Positions 32,180 to 40,143 of a stretch of 45,265 nucleotides of DNA are shown here, piece by piece; the first letter of the stretch is position 1; the number at the start of each line of letters is the position of its first letter. The notes under the pieces are model-generated. The model had not been told where the DNA came from and did no database searches. It worked only from the letters and a program-made list of their open reading frames with translations. This DNA comes from Acidimicrobiales bacterium (GTDB lineage Bacteria > Actinomycetota > Acidimicrobiia > Acidimicrobiales > MedAcidi-G1): contig JAAZXC010000007.1 in the NCBI GenBank assembly GCA_014240365.1, positions 1 to 45,265 of the forward strand, given 5' to 3'. The translations under genes and the position numbers were made by a program.

Positions 32180-32964
32180 CCCTCCAACCCGAGGGCGAAC
32201 AGGCGCCCCATCCCGTCGATCGCATCGTCGATACCAGCCAGGCGCAGTAGGTGCCAGCCGAATGCGAGGTTGCTGGACACCACCGCCACGCCCAACTCGG
32301 CCTCGAGTGCTCCGGCGATGCCGTAGGCCCGCAGACTGGTGCACGACACGAACACAGCATCGACCCGGCGGTCAGCGCTGCCATCAGCAGACGCGACCAA
32401 CCGGCGAACAGCGTCGGCCACCGAGGCCTCGGTGATGCGGGCCACGGTGGCATCGCTCTCTTCGAGGAAGGATCCGACGGCCACCACCTCCAGCCCATGG
32501 CCGGTCAACAGATCCACGATGCCGCCGGTGACCTCTGCGTTGTAGGGCGTCACCACGGCGACACGGACGGCACCGAGGGCGGCCATGGCGGCCAGGACTG
32601 CCGTGATCGGGTTGGTGTTCGGTATGTCGGGGTGGGCTCGCCGGACTGCCTCTGCTACTCGGTCCTCACCGATCAGCGTGGCGGCCGACGTGCAGCCATA
32701 ACCGATCACGTCGAAGCCCATGCGCACGGGCAGTAGCGCCGCCGCCTCTGGGATCCGGGCCTCCATCGCCAGCAGGGTCTCGGCGGTGACCCGATCCTCC
32801 ATGGGGATGCGGGTGGCGAAGGCTGCGACCCCCTCGGGCCACAGCGACGAGAGCTCGGCCTCGACGGTCTGGTCATTCTCGAGCACCACGATCCCGATCC
32901 GGGCGCGCTGGCCGAATCCGTTGTCAGTGGCAAACGGCAACTGCTGCAGGTCCATCGATGTCAT
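32176..32964 (-). CDS. Asp/Glu racemase-superfamily protein, maleate isomerase/arylmalonate decarboxylase type (EutA-like)
   Basis: A 262-residue two-domain protein with one cysteine in each half: C91 in G-Y-G-C-T-S-A and C208 in V-S-C-T-S-L-R-A, the two active-site positions of the Asp/Glu/hydantoin racemase, maleate isomerase and arylmalonate decarboxylase group. P-N-T-N-P-I-T-A-V and R-V-A-V-V-T-P-Y-N are typical of the maleate isomerase branch. The ATG at 32964 overlaps the stop of the PhyH gene, and its own stop overlaps the M24 start. EutA of ectoine catabolism belongs to this branch. The reaction here is not established: cis-trans isomerisation, racemisation or decarboxylation are all open. 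Confidence 0.85.
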   Translation of the reverse strand: MTSMDLQQLPFATDNGFGQRARIGIVVLENDQTVEAELSSLWPEGVAAFATRIPMEDRVTAETLLAMEARIPEAAALLPVRMGFDVIGYGCTSAATLIGEDRVAEAVRRAHPDIPNTNPITAVLAAMAALGAVRVAVVTPYNAEVTGGIVDLLTGHGLEVVAVGSFLEESDATVARITEASVADAVRRLVASADGSADRRVDAVFVSCTSLRAYGIAGALEAELGVAVVSSNLAFGWHLLRLAGIDDAIDGMGRLFALGLEG

Positions 32965-33851
32965 ACCGGGTCCCCCTGGGCCTGCTGATCGAAGAACGAC
33001 GCGGTGGTCGGCTTCTCTCCGAGGGCCATCTCGTAGGACGACGCCCTGACCCGACCGGTGGCCACGCCCCGAACCACCTCGCCCTCGTGGATGCTCGGCA
33101 GGTGGTTGGGGTGCAGGATCCGGCTGTCCTCGGACCGGTAGCTGAAGATGGCCAGGGTCCGAGGGTGCTCTGCCAGATTCGCTGCAGAACCGTGCACTAG
33201 TCGGGTGTGCATCAGGCATGCGCTGCCGGCCGAACCGAAGCAGGCCACCGGCTCGCCGAGGCCAGCCAGGTCCCTGTCAGCGATAGTGCCAGTGAATACG
33301 CCGTCCTGCCAGTGGTCGAAGATGGGGCCCCGATGGGTGCCCGGCAGGACCTCCAACGGCCCGTTGTCCAGCGTCACGTCGTCGACGAACAACAGCGCTG
33401 CCAGCATGTCGTCGTTACTGTGCGCTTCATAGGCGAGGTCCTGGTGGAACCGCACGGTGGTACCGACTCCCGGCTGCTTACAGTTGGTTTTGACGTTGTT
33501 GACAGCCAGGTTGGGCCCCACCAACTGGGCCGCAGCGTCGACCAGCGGACTGTCCCGCATGATCCGGAGGTGCACGTCGCACACCTCCTGTGGTGAAGCC
33601 ACCCGGCGCAGAGCCGGATGCTCAGCGCTGTGGCCGGGCTGGACGTCGAAGCGTCCCCTCCCGTCCATCGTCGTGCCCCACGGAGCCACATGGTTGCGGC
33701 TCTCCTCGACCCAACCCCCGATCACCGCCTGCAGGTCAGCGAGGTCGTCAGCCGGCACTGCCCCGTCCAGCACCAGGTAGCCGTCACGCCAGAACGCTTC
33801 GACCTGTTCACTGTTGAGGGGGTCCATCGAGGCAGATCTTTCCACGCTCAT
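32961..33851 (-). CDS. phytanoyl-CoA dioxygenase (PhyH)-family oxygenase
   Basis: A 296-residue 2-oxoglutarate/Fe(II) oxygenase of the PhyH family. Iron ligands are H136 and D138 in F-H-Q-D and H220 in V-H-G-S; R231 is the probable 2-oxoglutarate ligand. It lacks the ectoine hydroxylase (EctD) F-x-W-H-S-D-F-E-T-W-H signature, so it is not EctD. ATG at 33851 follows a GGGGGG-containing leader; an internal ATG at 33827 is an alternative. It is the first gene of the four-gene cassette, and coupling to the racemase and M24 genes implies that its product or substrate passes to them. The family also hydroxylates amino acids and small lipids. Confidence 0.88.
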   Translation of the reverse strand: MSVERSASMDPLNSEQVEAFWRDGYLVLDGAVPADDLADLQAVIGGWVEESRNHVAPWGTTMDGRGRFDVQPGHSAEHPALRRVASPQEVCDVHLRIMRDSPLVDAAAQLVGPNLAVNNVKTNCKQPGVGTTVRFHQDLAYEAHSNDDMLAALLFVDDVTLDNGPLEVLPGTHRGPIFDHWQDGVFTGTIADRDLAGLGEPVACFGSAGSACLMHTRLVHGSAANLAEHPRTLAIFSYRSEDSRILHPNHLPSIHEGEVVRGVATGRVRASSYEMALGEKPTTASFFDQQAQGDPV

Positions 33852-33949
33852 CCCCCCGGCGCAGACTTATCGGCATGGCGGCCGGGCTGGCCATGATGAT
33901 CGGTGAACGCTGGCCATCGGTTCGCTTCGGCTCATCGGTTCATCCTGGG

Positions 33950-36040
33950 TTACAGGTGCTGGAGAAGGCGTCGGGCGTCCAGCAGGGCCGACGCTACGTC
34001 CCGGGAGGCTACGCAGTCCCCCACTCGGTAGAGCAGATAGCCGTCGGTGGACCCACTATCGGAGGTCGAACCGGGGTTCACCCTGAAGGCCGGCTGGGAG
34101 TCGCCTGCGGCAAGAGCAACCAGGTCGACTACCCCGGTATTGGCAGATCCGTCCCGCAGCGACAGGTACAGGTGCTCGTCCGGCACCACGCCGTGTTCCA
34201 CGACCACCGCATCGACCGCGTGAACGACCTCGTCGCCGGTGTACTCGTTGCGCAGCACTGCTCGTAGCGCCGAACCCTCTCCCTCTACGGATTCGACCCC
34301 AACCAGCCGGTGGTCGGAGATCATGACCACCCCTGAGCCGTAGAGCATCCGGAGGTAGGCCGGCCCGAGCGGGGTGGCCAGGTCGAGGCCGACGTGGCGG
34401 TCCGGGGTGACCAGTTCCAGACCAGACACCCGGCGATCGAGGGACTCGGTGACCAACAACTCCACCACGGCCAAACCACGCTCGTCCCCGTGGTCGTCAT
34501 AGACCAGAACCCGTCCCCCGGGTCGGACCTGCCCACCGAGGACATCCCATGACGTGGCCACCAGCTCTGCGCCTGACTCCAGATAGTTCACCTCAGGCCT
34601 GCCTCCGGTGGCCACGACGACCACATCCGGCGCTTCGACCAGTACGGCCTCGGCGTCAACCGGCGTGCCGAGCCGCACGTCGACCCCGACGAGCTCCACC
34701 TCGGAGATCAGCCAGTCGACGAGGCTGGCCACTTCCCGCTGGCGCTCGGCGGCCCGAGCCATAAGCGCCAACTGTCCGCCGAGACGGTCCTGGGCCTCGA
34801 ACAGGACCACGTCGTGGCCCCGTTCGGCACATGTCCGGGCCGCCTCCAGGCCAGCCGGTCCACCACCCACCACCACGACCCGCCGACGCGAAGCCGTCGA
34901 ACGCACCACCAGTTGAGGAACTGTTGCCTCACGCCCGGTCGCCGGATTCTGGATACATACCGAGTCCAGACCCAGGTGAAGTCGGTTGATGCAGAGCGAG
35001 GCACCGACACAAGTACGGATGCGGCCGGCTTCTCCTCGCTTCAGCTTGGCCACTAGATGCGGATCGGCGAAGTGGGCCCGGGTCATCCCCACCAGGTCCA
35101 CGGCACCAGACTCCACAGCGTGACGGGCGCTAGCCAGATCGGTAATTCGGGTGGCGTGCAGGATGGGTACGTCGACCACCCGGCGCACAGCAGCGGCCAC
35201 AGGGAGGTAGGGCGCCAGCGGCGTTCCGGCTGGCGGTATGGCTTTCGAAAGGCCATCGTCGGTGGACAGCGCTGGTCCGGCGATATTTAGGAAGTCCAGC
35301 AGGCCTGAGGTGGCGAGGGTCACGGCTATCTCACAGCAATCCTCCTCATCAAGGCCGCCCAGCTGATCCTCAGTGCCCAACATCCGCAGGCCGACCAACA
35401 AACGGCCATCAGCCGCTGTCTGGACTGCTTCGAGAACCTCCATGGTTAGTCGAAGTCGGTTGCCTAACGACCCTCCGTACCCGTCGGTACGAAAGTTCAC
35501 CAGCGGTGACCAGAACTGGTCCAAGAGGTGACTGGTGGCCAGCAACTCGATCCCGTCCAGGCCCGCCGACGCCGCCCGGCGGGTCGCATCAGCGAAGTCT
35601 CCGACTACCCGCCGGATGTCGGACCGCTCCATCTGCTTCGGCCAGAACCGATGCATGGGCTCGCGAACCGGCGACGGCGCGATGGTCGGGAGCCAGTCGC
35701 CGTCGTTCGAGACGTTCCGCCTACCCATATGGGTGAGCTGGCACATGACCGCCGCTCCGTGCTGGTGGATCCGTTCGACCATGGCCGCCAGGGGTTCGAC
35801 GATGGCCTCGGTCCCGAAGTTCAACTGCCCCCACAGCGACGCCGAGTCCACCGACACGTTCGACGACCCGCCGATCATTGTGAGACCGATTCCACCCTTC
35901 GCCTTCTCCTCGTGGTACCGCACGTACCTCTCGCTGGGCGTGCCGTCGGTGTTGTAACCCGGGGAGTGGCTGCTGGAGAAGATCCGGTTGCGAAGGCGGA
36001 GGCCTCCGAGTTCGAACGGTTCGAGCAGGGGGTCGGTCAC
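33950..36040 (-). CDS. N-methylproline demethylase-like FMN/FAD/4Fe-4S oxidoreductase
   Basis: A 696-residue enzyme with the layout of 2,4-dienoyl-CoA reductase, trimethylamine dehydrogenase and the proline-betaine/N-methylproline demethylases. Residues 1-350 form an OYE-type FMN barrel. Cysteines in R-T-C-V-G-A-S-L-C-I-N and the following V-C-I-Q-N-P-A-T-G-R-E would hold a [4Fe-4S] cluster. Residues 390-690 are FAD/NAD domains with V-V-V-G-G-G-P-A-G-L-E. The stretches K-G-G-I-G-L-T-M-I-G-G-S, L-L-D-Q-F-W-S-P-L-V-N and H-A-T-R-I-T-D resemble the N-methylproline demethylase branch most. It would oxidatively remove an N-methyl group. Its ATG overlaps the sulfotransferase remnant's stop, and it lies just downstream of the cysDNC operon and before the EutA/EutD-like cassette. 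Confidence 0.85.
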   Translation of the reverse strand: MTDPLLEPFELGGLRLRNRIFSSSHSPGYNTDGTPSERYVRYHEEKAKGGIGLTMIGGSSNVSVDSASLWGQLNFGTEAIVEPLAAMVERIHQHGAAVMCQLTHMGRRNVSNDGDWLPTIAPSPVREPMHRFWPKQMERSDIRRVVGDFADATRRAASAGLDGIELLATSHLLDQFWSPLVNFRTDGYGGSLGNRLRLTMEVLEAVQTAADGRLLVGLRMLGTEDQLGGLDEEDCCEIAVTLATSGLLDFLNIAGPALSTDDGLSKAIPPAGTPLAPYLPVAAAVRRVVDVPILHATRITDLASARHAVESGAVDLVGMTRAHFADPHLVAKLKRGEAGRIRTCVGASLCINRLHLGLDSVCIQNPATGREATVPQLVVRSTASRRRVVVVGGGPAGLEAARTCAERGHDVVLFEAQDRLGGQLALMARAAERQREVASLVDWLISEVELVGVDVRLGTPVDAEAVLVEAPDVVVVATGGRPEVNYLESGAELVATSWDVLGGQVRPGGRVLVYDDHGDERGLAVVELLVTESLDRRVSGLELVTPDRHVGLDLATPLGPAYLRMLYGSGVVMISDHRLVGVESVEGEGSALRAVLRNEYTGDEVVHAVDAVVVEHGVVPDEHLYLSLRDGSANTGVVDLVALAAGDSQPAFRVNPGSTSDSGSTDGYLLYRVGDCVASRDVASALLDARRLLQHL

Positions 36041-36411
36041 CCGACGACCACCCTGTGGGCCAGCAGCGCTTCGTAGTGGGGGGTACTGCGCTCCAGCATC
36101 TCGACGAGCCTCTGGTCACCGTCGAGCGGCGGATACTCGGTGGTGGGTCGGCTGATCCCCGTGCTGGCACGAAGGTCGTCGTGCCAAGGCTCAGCGCCCT
36201 CGCCGTACCAGCCCACCTCGGGCCGCTCACCCGCCTCCCAGGAGAGCGCCTCGGCCAGGAAGGGGATGCCCACGGCTGCACAGTACGCACGGATTGTGTC
36301 TTCCAGCAGGTCCAGTAGGTCGTCAGACGGGATTACCACCGGCGGCGCCCTGAAGCCGACCTGATGCGGGAACAACTTGAAACCCGGATCAGACCACCTT
36401 GCGGGCTTCAT
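36037..36411 (-). pseudogene. sulfotransferase-like C-terminal remnant (124 aa)
   Basis: Only the C-terminal half of a bacterial sulfotransferase-like protein is present. P-P-V-V-I-P-S-D-D-L-L-D near residue 24-35, then T-I-R-A-Y-C-A-A-V-G-I-P-F, A-L-S-W-E-A-G-E-R-P-E-V and W-H-D-D-L-R-A-S-T-G-I-S match the last ~110 residues of that family. The N-terminal P-loop-like PAPS-binding part and about 20 residues before P-P-V-V-I seem to be lost. The open frame extends upstream into the cysC end (36564), but no family motif is found there. The stop overlaps the flavoenzyme ATG (ATGA), so the fragment may still be translated. Its place beside PAPS synthesis genes suggests an old sulfation gene. Family assignment is moderate, from motif memory only. 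Confidence 0.55.
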
Positions 36412-36454
36412 GGAGGCGGTGTCTAGCAGGTCGCTCCTGGTGCCGACAGGCCTG

Positions 36455-36474
36455 CTGACCGGCCTGCCGGTCGG
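36455..36474 (-). terminator. hairpin between cysC and the sulfotransferase remnant
   Basis: An eight-base stem (CTGACCGG with CCGGTCGG, one G-T pair) closes over a CCTG loop in the gap following cysC. It is a possible attenuator or weak terminator for the cysDNC transcript; there is no T-run, so factor-independent termination is not assured. Confidence 0.35.
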
Positions 36475-36523
36475 TCTCCGGGGCAGAGATGAGAACGGCT
36501 CCACACCCCGGCAGGGAGTGCCA

Positions 36524-37138
36524 TCAGACTCCCGGGCTGGCCACGTGTTCCAGGATCGCCGCAACGCACTCCTCTAGTGGGCGGGTGCTGTCCACCGTCA
36601 TGTCCGGGGCCTCCGGCACCTCGTACGGCGCCGAGATGCCGCTGAACTCCGTGATCTCGCCCGCCCGGGCCCTGGCGTACAGGCCCTTCACGTCACGTTC
36701 CTCACAAAGTTCCAGCGGCGTGTCGACGAACACCTCGACGAACGCACCTTCGGGGTGGAGGGCCCGGACGGCGTCGCGGTCTGCCCTGTACGGCGAGATG
36801 AAGGCACTCAGGACCACCAGGCCGGCATCCTGGAACAGCCGGCATACCTCGCCGATGCGTCGGATGTTTTCGGTGCGGTCCGCCGGTGAGAACCCGAGGT
36901 CACGATTCAGTCCGAACCTCACGTTGTCGCCATCGAGCACGTAGGCGGCCACGCCCCGGGCCACAAGGGCCTCCTCCACGGCAAAGGCCAGCGTGGACTT
37001 GCCGGAGCCCGACAGGCCGGTGAACCAGACGGTGCGTCCGGCGTGGCCGAGCATCGAGGTCCTGTCAGCGGCGGCGACCCGCCCCTCGGCCCTCAGGATG
37101 TTCGTCGAGACCGGATCAGCGGCCGGCAGGTCAGGCAT
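36524..37138 (-). CDS. cysC: adenylylsulfate kinase (stand-alone)
   Basis: The enzyme phosphorylates adenosine 5'-phosphosulfate to PAPS. The 204-residue protein has the P-loop G-L-S-G-S-G-K-S at 41-48, L-D-G-D-N-V-R, and A-F-I-S-P-Y-R containing the serine of the canonical family. [22 protein letters not shown] completes the signature. The ATG overlaps the end of cysNC by eight bases, so it is coupled to it. It is a second APS kinase beside the domain fused to CysN; the two belong to different sequence types. The duplication suggests high PAPS demand or separate tasks. Confidence 0.92.
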   Translation of the reverse strand: MPDLPAADPVSTNILRAEGRVAAADRTSMLGHAGRTVWFTGLSGSGKSTLAFAVEEALVARGVAAYVLDGDNVRFGLNRDLGFSPADRTENIRRIGEVCRLFQDAGLVVLSAFISPYRADRDAVRALHPEGAFVEVFVDTPLELCEERDVKGLYARARAGEITEFSGISAPYEVPEAPDMTVDSTRPLEECVAAILEHVASPGV

Positions 37139-39050
37139 TCAGGTAGCCCCGCTCCGCCAGTATCTCCATGATGGCGTCCACGCATCCGTCGACGTCGAGA
37201 ACCGAGGTGTCGACACGCAGGTCCATGTCGGTGGGCCTGTCGTAGGTCGCCGATACGCCCGGGAACTGGGGGATCTCCCCACGGTCAGCGGCCTCGTACA
37301 TGCCGTTCGCATCACGGTCCCGACAGACCGCCAACGGCGTGTCCACGAACACCTCCACGAACCGCTCCCGGCCAACCAGCTCACGGGCATTCGCCCGGAC
37401 CTCCTCCTTCGGAGCGACGAGGGCGGCAATGGCGATGATGCCCTGGTTGTTGACCAGCCGGGCCACCTCGGCCACACGACGGAGGTTCTCGGACCGCTCC
37501 TGGGAACTGAAGCCGAGGTCCCGGCTGATACCCATGCGTACGTTCTCTCCGTCCAGGCGAATCGTCGTCCTGCCCCGGTCAAAGAGGCGCCTCTCCAGTG
37601 CCGTGGCGATGGTCGACTTGCCGGCAGCCGTCAGGCCGGTGAGCAGGACGGTGCAGGGCTGCTGGCCGAACCGGGCGGAGCGCTCGGCTCCGGAGATCGA
37701 CGACGCCTGGCGGTTGAGGCTGGCGCCGGGCTGGCGGTCCCATGTCGAGGAGGCCCCGATGATCATCCCGGCGGCGACCGTGGCGTTCGACATGCGGTCA
37801 ACGAGCACAAACGAACCCGTCTGACGGTTCGAGGAGTACGGGTCGAACAGAAGCTCCCTGTCGCTGGTGACTGCACACCGGCCTATGTCGTTCAGGCCGA
37901 GCGAGACAGCCTGTTGTTCCTCGAGCGTGTCCACGTCGATGCGGTGTCGGATAGACGCCACAGAGGCGCTGCTGGTGCAGTTCGCCGACTGCAGCAGGTA
38001 CTGCCTACCGGGCTCAAGGTCCTCGGCTGACATCCAGACGAGCATCGCATCCACCTCGTTGGCCCGACTCGGGGCCTGGTCCACCCCAACCAGCAGGTCG
38101 CCGCGGCTGACGTCGATCTCGTCGGCCAGGGTCACCGTCACGGCCCGTCCCGGACCGGCCACCTCGAGGTCGCCGTCGAAGGTCACAATTCGCTCCACTG
38201 TGGACCGCATACCTGACGGCAACGCCACCACCTCGTCGCCCGGGCGTAGCACCCCGGACGCTACGGTCCCTGCGAAACCGCGGAAGTCCTGGTCGGGACG
38301 CAGCACCATCTGGACGGGCAGGCGTAGGTGGTTCAGGTCCACGCCGGTGGCCACGTCAACGGTTTCCAAGTACTGCATTAGGGGAGGCCCGTCGAACCAG
38401 TTGAGGTTGTGCCCGGTGTCGACCACGTTGTCGCCCAGCAGGGCCGACATGGGCAGGAAGTACGGGTCGGCTAGATCGAGGTCGGCGGCAAGTTTCTGGT
38501 AGCAGTTCCGGATGTCGTCGAAGGCCTCCTCCGACCAGCCCACCAAGTCCATCTTGTTGACGGCCACCACGACGTTGCGGATGCCCAGCAGGCTGGCGAT
38601 GTAGCTGTGGCGACGGGTCTGGGCCAGGACCCCCAGCCGGGCGTCGATCAGGATGATCGCCAGTTGGCAAGTTGAGGCGCCGGTGACCATGTTGCGCGTG
38701 TACTGCTCGTGGCCGGGGGTGTCGGCGATTATGAACTTCCGGCAGGTGGTGGAGAAGTACCGGTAAGCCACGTCGATCGTGATCCCCTGCTCCCGCTCGG
38801 CCTTCAGGCCGTCCATGAGCAGCGCCAGGTCGATCTGCCCACCGGCCGAGCCCATGATCGAGGAATCGGCCTCCAGGTCGGCCAGATGGTCCTCGTAGAT
38901 CATCTTGGAGTCGTGGAGGAGTCGCCCGATGAGGGTGGACTTGCCGTCGTCGACGCTGCCGCAGGTCAGGAGACGCAGCAGGTCCTTGCGCTCGTGCTCG
39001 GCCAGGTAGGCCTCGATGTCGGCGGCTATGAGGTCGGAGGCATGGGACAT
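37131..39050 (-). CDS. cysNC: bifunctional sulfate adenylyltransferase subunit 1/APS kinase
   Basis: A 639-residue fusion. Residues 1-430 are the CysN GTPase: G-S-V-D-D-G-K-S-T at 31-39, A-D-T-P-G-H near 110, N-K-M-D near 164, then beta-barrel domains. GTP hydrolysis drives ATP sulfurylase with CysD. From 472 to the end is an APS kinase domain with P-loop [15 protein letters not shown], and A-A-L-V-A-P in place of the A-F-I-S-P loop, so it matches the kinase type lacking the serine. It begins directly after the cysD stop (TAG then ATG) and overlaps cysC by eight bases. Both P-loops look functional. Confidence 0.93.
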   Translation of the reverse strand: MSHASDLIAADIEAYLAEHERKDLLRLLTCGSVDDGKSTLIGRLLHDSKMIYEDHLADLEADSSIMGSAGGQIDLALLMDGLKAEREQGITIDVAYRYFSTTCRKFIIADTPGHEQYTRNMVTGASTCQLAIILIDARLGVLAQTRRHSYIASLLGIRNVVVAVNKMDLVGWSEEAFDDIRNCYQKLAADLDLADPYFLPMSALLGDNVVDTGHNLNWFDGPPLMQYLETVDVATGVDLNHLRLPVQMVLRPDQDFRGFAGTVASGVLRPGDEVVALPSGMRSTVERIVTFDGDLEVAGPGRAVTVTLADEIDVSRGDLLVGVDQAPSRANEVDAMLVWMSAEDLEPGRQYLLQSANCTSSASVASIRHRIDVDTLEEQQAVSLGLNDIGRCAVTSDRELLFDPYSSNRQTGSFVLVDRMSNATVAAGMIIGASSTWDRQPGASLNRQASSISGAERSARFGQQPCTVLLTGLTAAGKSTIATALERRLFDRGRTTIRLDGENVRMGISRDLGFSSQERSENLRRVAEVARLVNNQGIIAIAALVAPKEEVRANARELVGRERFVEVFVDTPLAVCRDRDANGMYEAADRGEIPQFPGVSATYDRPTDMDLRVDTSVLDVDGCVDAIMEILAERGYLNA

Positions 39051-39983
39051 CTAGAAGTACCCCTCCCGCTTCTTCTCCTCCATCGATCCCGACTGGTCGT
39101 GGTCGATGATCCGGCCCTCCCGCTCCGACCGGCTGGCCAGGAGCATCTCCTGGATGATCTCCGGAAGTGTCGTGGCCGTGGACTCCACGGCACCGGAGAG
39201 CGGATAGCAGCCCAGTGTCCGGAAGCGCACCGAACGAACCTCGGGTTCTTCGCCATCAGTGAAGCGGAACCGGTCGTCGTCAACCATGATGAGCGTTCCG
39301 TCGCGTTCCACGACCGGCCTGGGCGCCGAGTGGTAGAGCGGCACGATCGGGATGCCCTCGAGGTGGATGTACTGCCAGACGTCCAGTTCGGTCCAGTTGC
39401 TGATCGGGAAGACCCGGATGCTCTCTCCGCGATCTACCCGTCCGTTGTAGATGTCCCAGAGTTCCGGTCGTTGATTCTTGGGATCCCACCGGTGGAAGCG
39501 GTCTCGGAAGCTGAAGATCCGTTCCTTGGCCCGGGACTTCTCCTCGTCACGGCGGGCGCCACCGAACGCAGCGTCGAAGCGACCGGCGTCTAGGGCCTGC
39601 TTGAGGGCCTGGGTCTTCATGATGTCGGTGTAGTTCCGGGACCCGTGGTCGAAGGGGTTGATCCCGCCGGCGACACCATCGGGATTGGTGTGGACGATCA
39701 GGTCCAGATCCAATTCGGCGGCGGTTCGATCCCGGAACTCGATCATCTCCCGGAACTTCCAGGTGGTGTCGACGTGTAGCAGCGGGAAAGGGATCCGCCC
39801 GGGAAAGAACGCCTTGCGAGCGACGTGCAGGAGCACCGAGGAGTCCTTGCCGATGGAGTACATCATCACCGGTCGCTCGAACTGGGAGACCACCTCGCGC
39901 ATGATGTGGATTGCCTCGGCCTCGAGTTGGCGGAGGTGGGTGAGACGCAGCTCGGAAGGCAGGGTCGCAGTCGGGGCACTCAC
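39051..39983 (-). CDS. cysD: sulfate adenylyltransferase subunit 2
   Basis: CysD catalyses formation of adenylylsulfate from ATP and sulfate with CysN. The 310-residue protein has [12 protein letters not shown] (PP-loop motif near 45), the [14 protein letters not shown] region, [16 protein letters not shown] and L-G-C-Y-P-L, all family hallmarks, and W-D-P-K-N-Q-R-P-E. The GTG start at 39983 gives the usual N-terminus; the open frame upstream to 40055 lies in the promoter gap. No ribosome binding site is obvious, and a hairpin ends on the first base of the start. It heads the operon cysD-cysNC-cysC. Confidence 0.93.
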   Translation of the reverse strand: MSAPTATLPSELRLTHLRQLEAEAIHIMREVVSQFERPVMMYSIGKDSSVLLHVARKAFFPGRIPFPLLHVDTTWKFREMIEFRDRTAAELDLDLIVHTNPDGVAGGINPFDHGSRNYTDIMKTQALKQALDAGRFDAAFGGARRDEEKSRAKERIFSFRDRFHRWDPKNQRPELWDIYNGRVDRGESIRVFPISNWTELDVWQYIHLEGIPIVPLYHSAPRPVVERDGTLIMVDDDRFRFTDGEEPEVRSVRFRTLGCYPLSGAVESTATTLPEIIQEMLLASRSEREGRIIDHDQSGSMEEKKREGYF

Positions 39984-40001
39984 GCCGTAAAGGCTACGGC
40001 G
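39983..40001 (-). promoter_or_regulatory. hairpin at the cysD start
   Basis: CGCCGTA and TACGGCG form a perfect seven-base stem with a five-base loop. On the coding strand it ends on the first G of the cysD GTG start. It could hide the start from ribosomes or be a repressor site. A further perfect six-base repeat (CGACCG with CGGTCG) is at 40029-40045. Role is inferred from position only. Confidence 0.4.
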
Positions 40002-40028
40002 GAGCGGCCCGCACCGAGAAGATCCGGA

Positions 40029-40045
40029 CGACCGGTAGTCGGTCG
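40029..40045. repeat. inverted repeat in the cysD/monooxygenase divergent gap
   Basis: CGACCG and CGGTCG pair over a five-base loop (GTAGT), 46 bases upstream of the cysD start and about 100 bases before the monooxygenase gene. It is a candidate operator for either gene; no regulator gene is nearby. Confidence 0.3.
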
Positions 40046-40143
40046 ATCGGGGCAACCGGCCTGTATTGGGGAGCTGGCAAGGGTCGCCGGACAGTGGCCC
40101 GGAGGATTAGCGGCCGCCGCCACGCTTTCCTAGTGTCCGGCCC

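Noticed and set aside
32961-33851. Ectoine hydroxylase EctD
   Set aside because: The PhyH protein lacks the EctD signature around the first iron histidine; it has the plain F-H-Q-D form.
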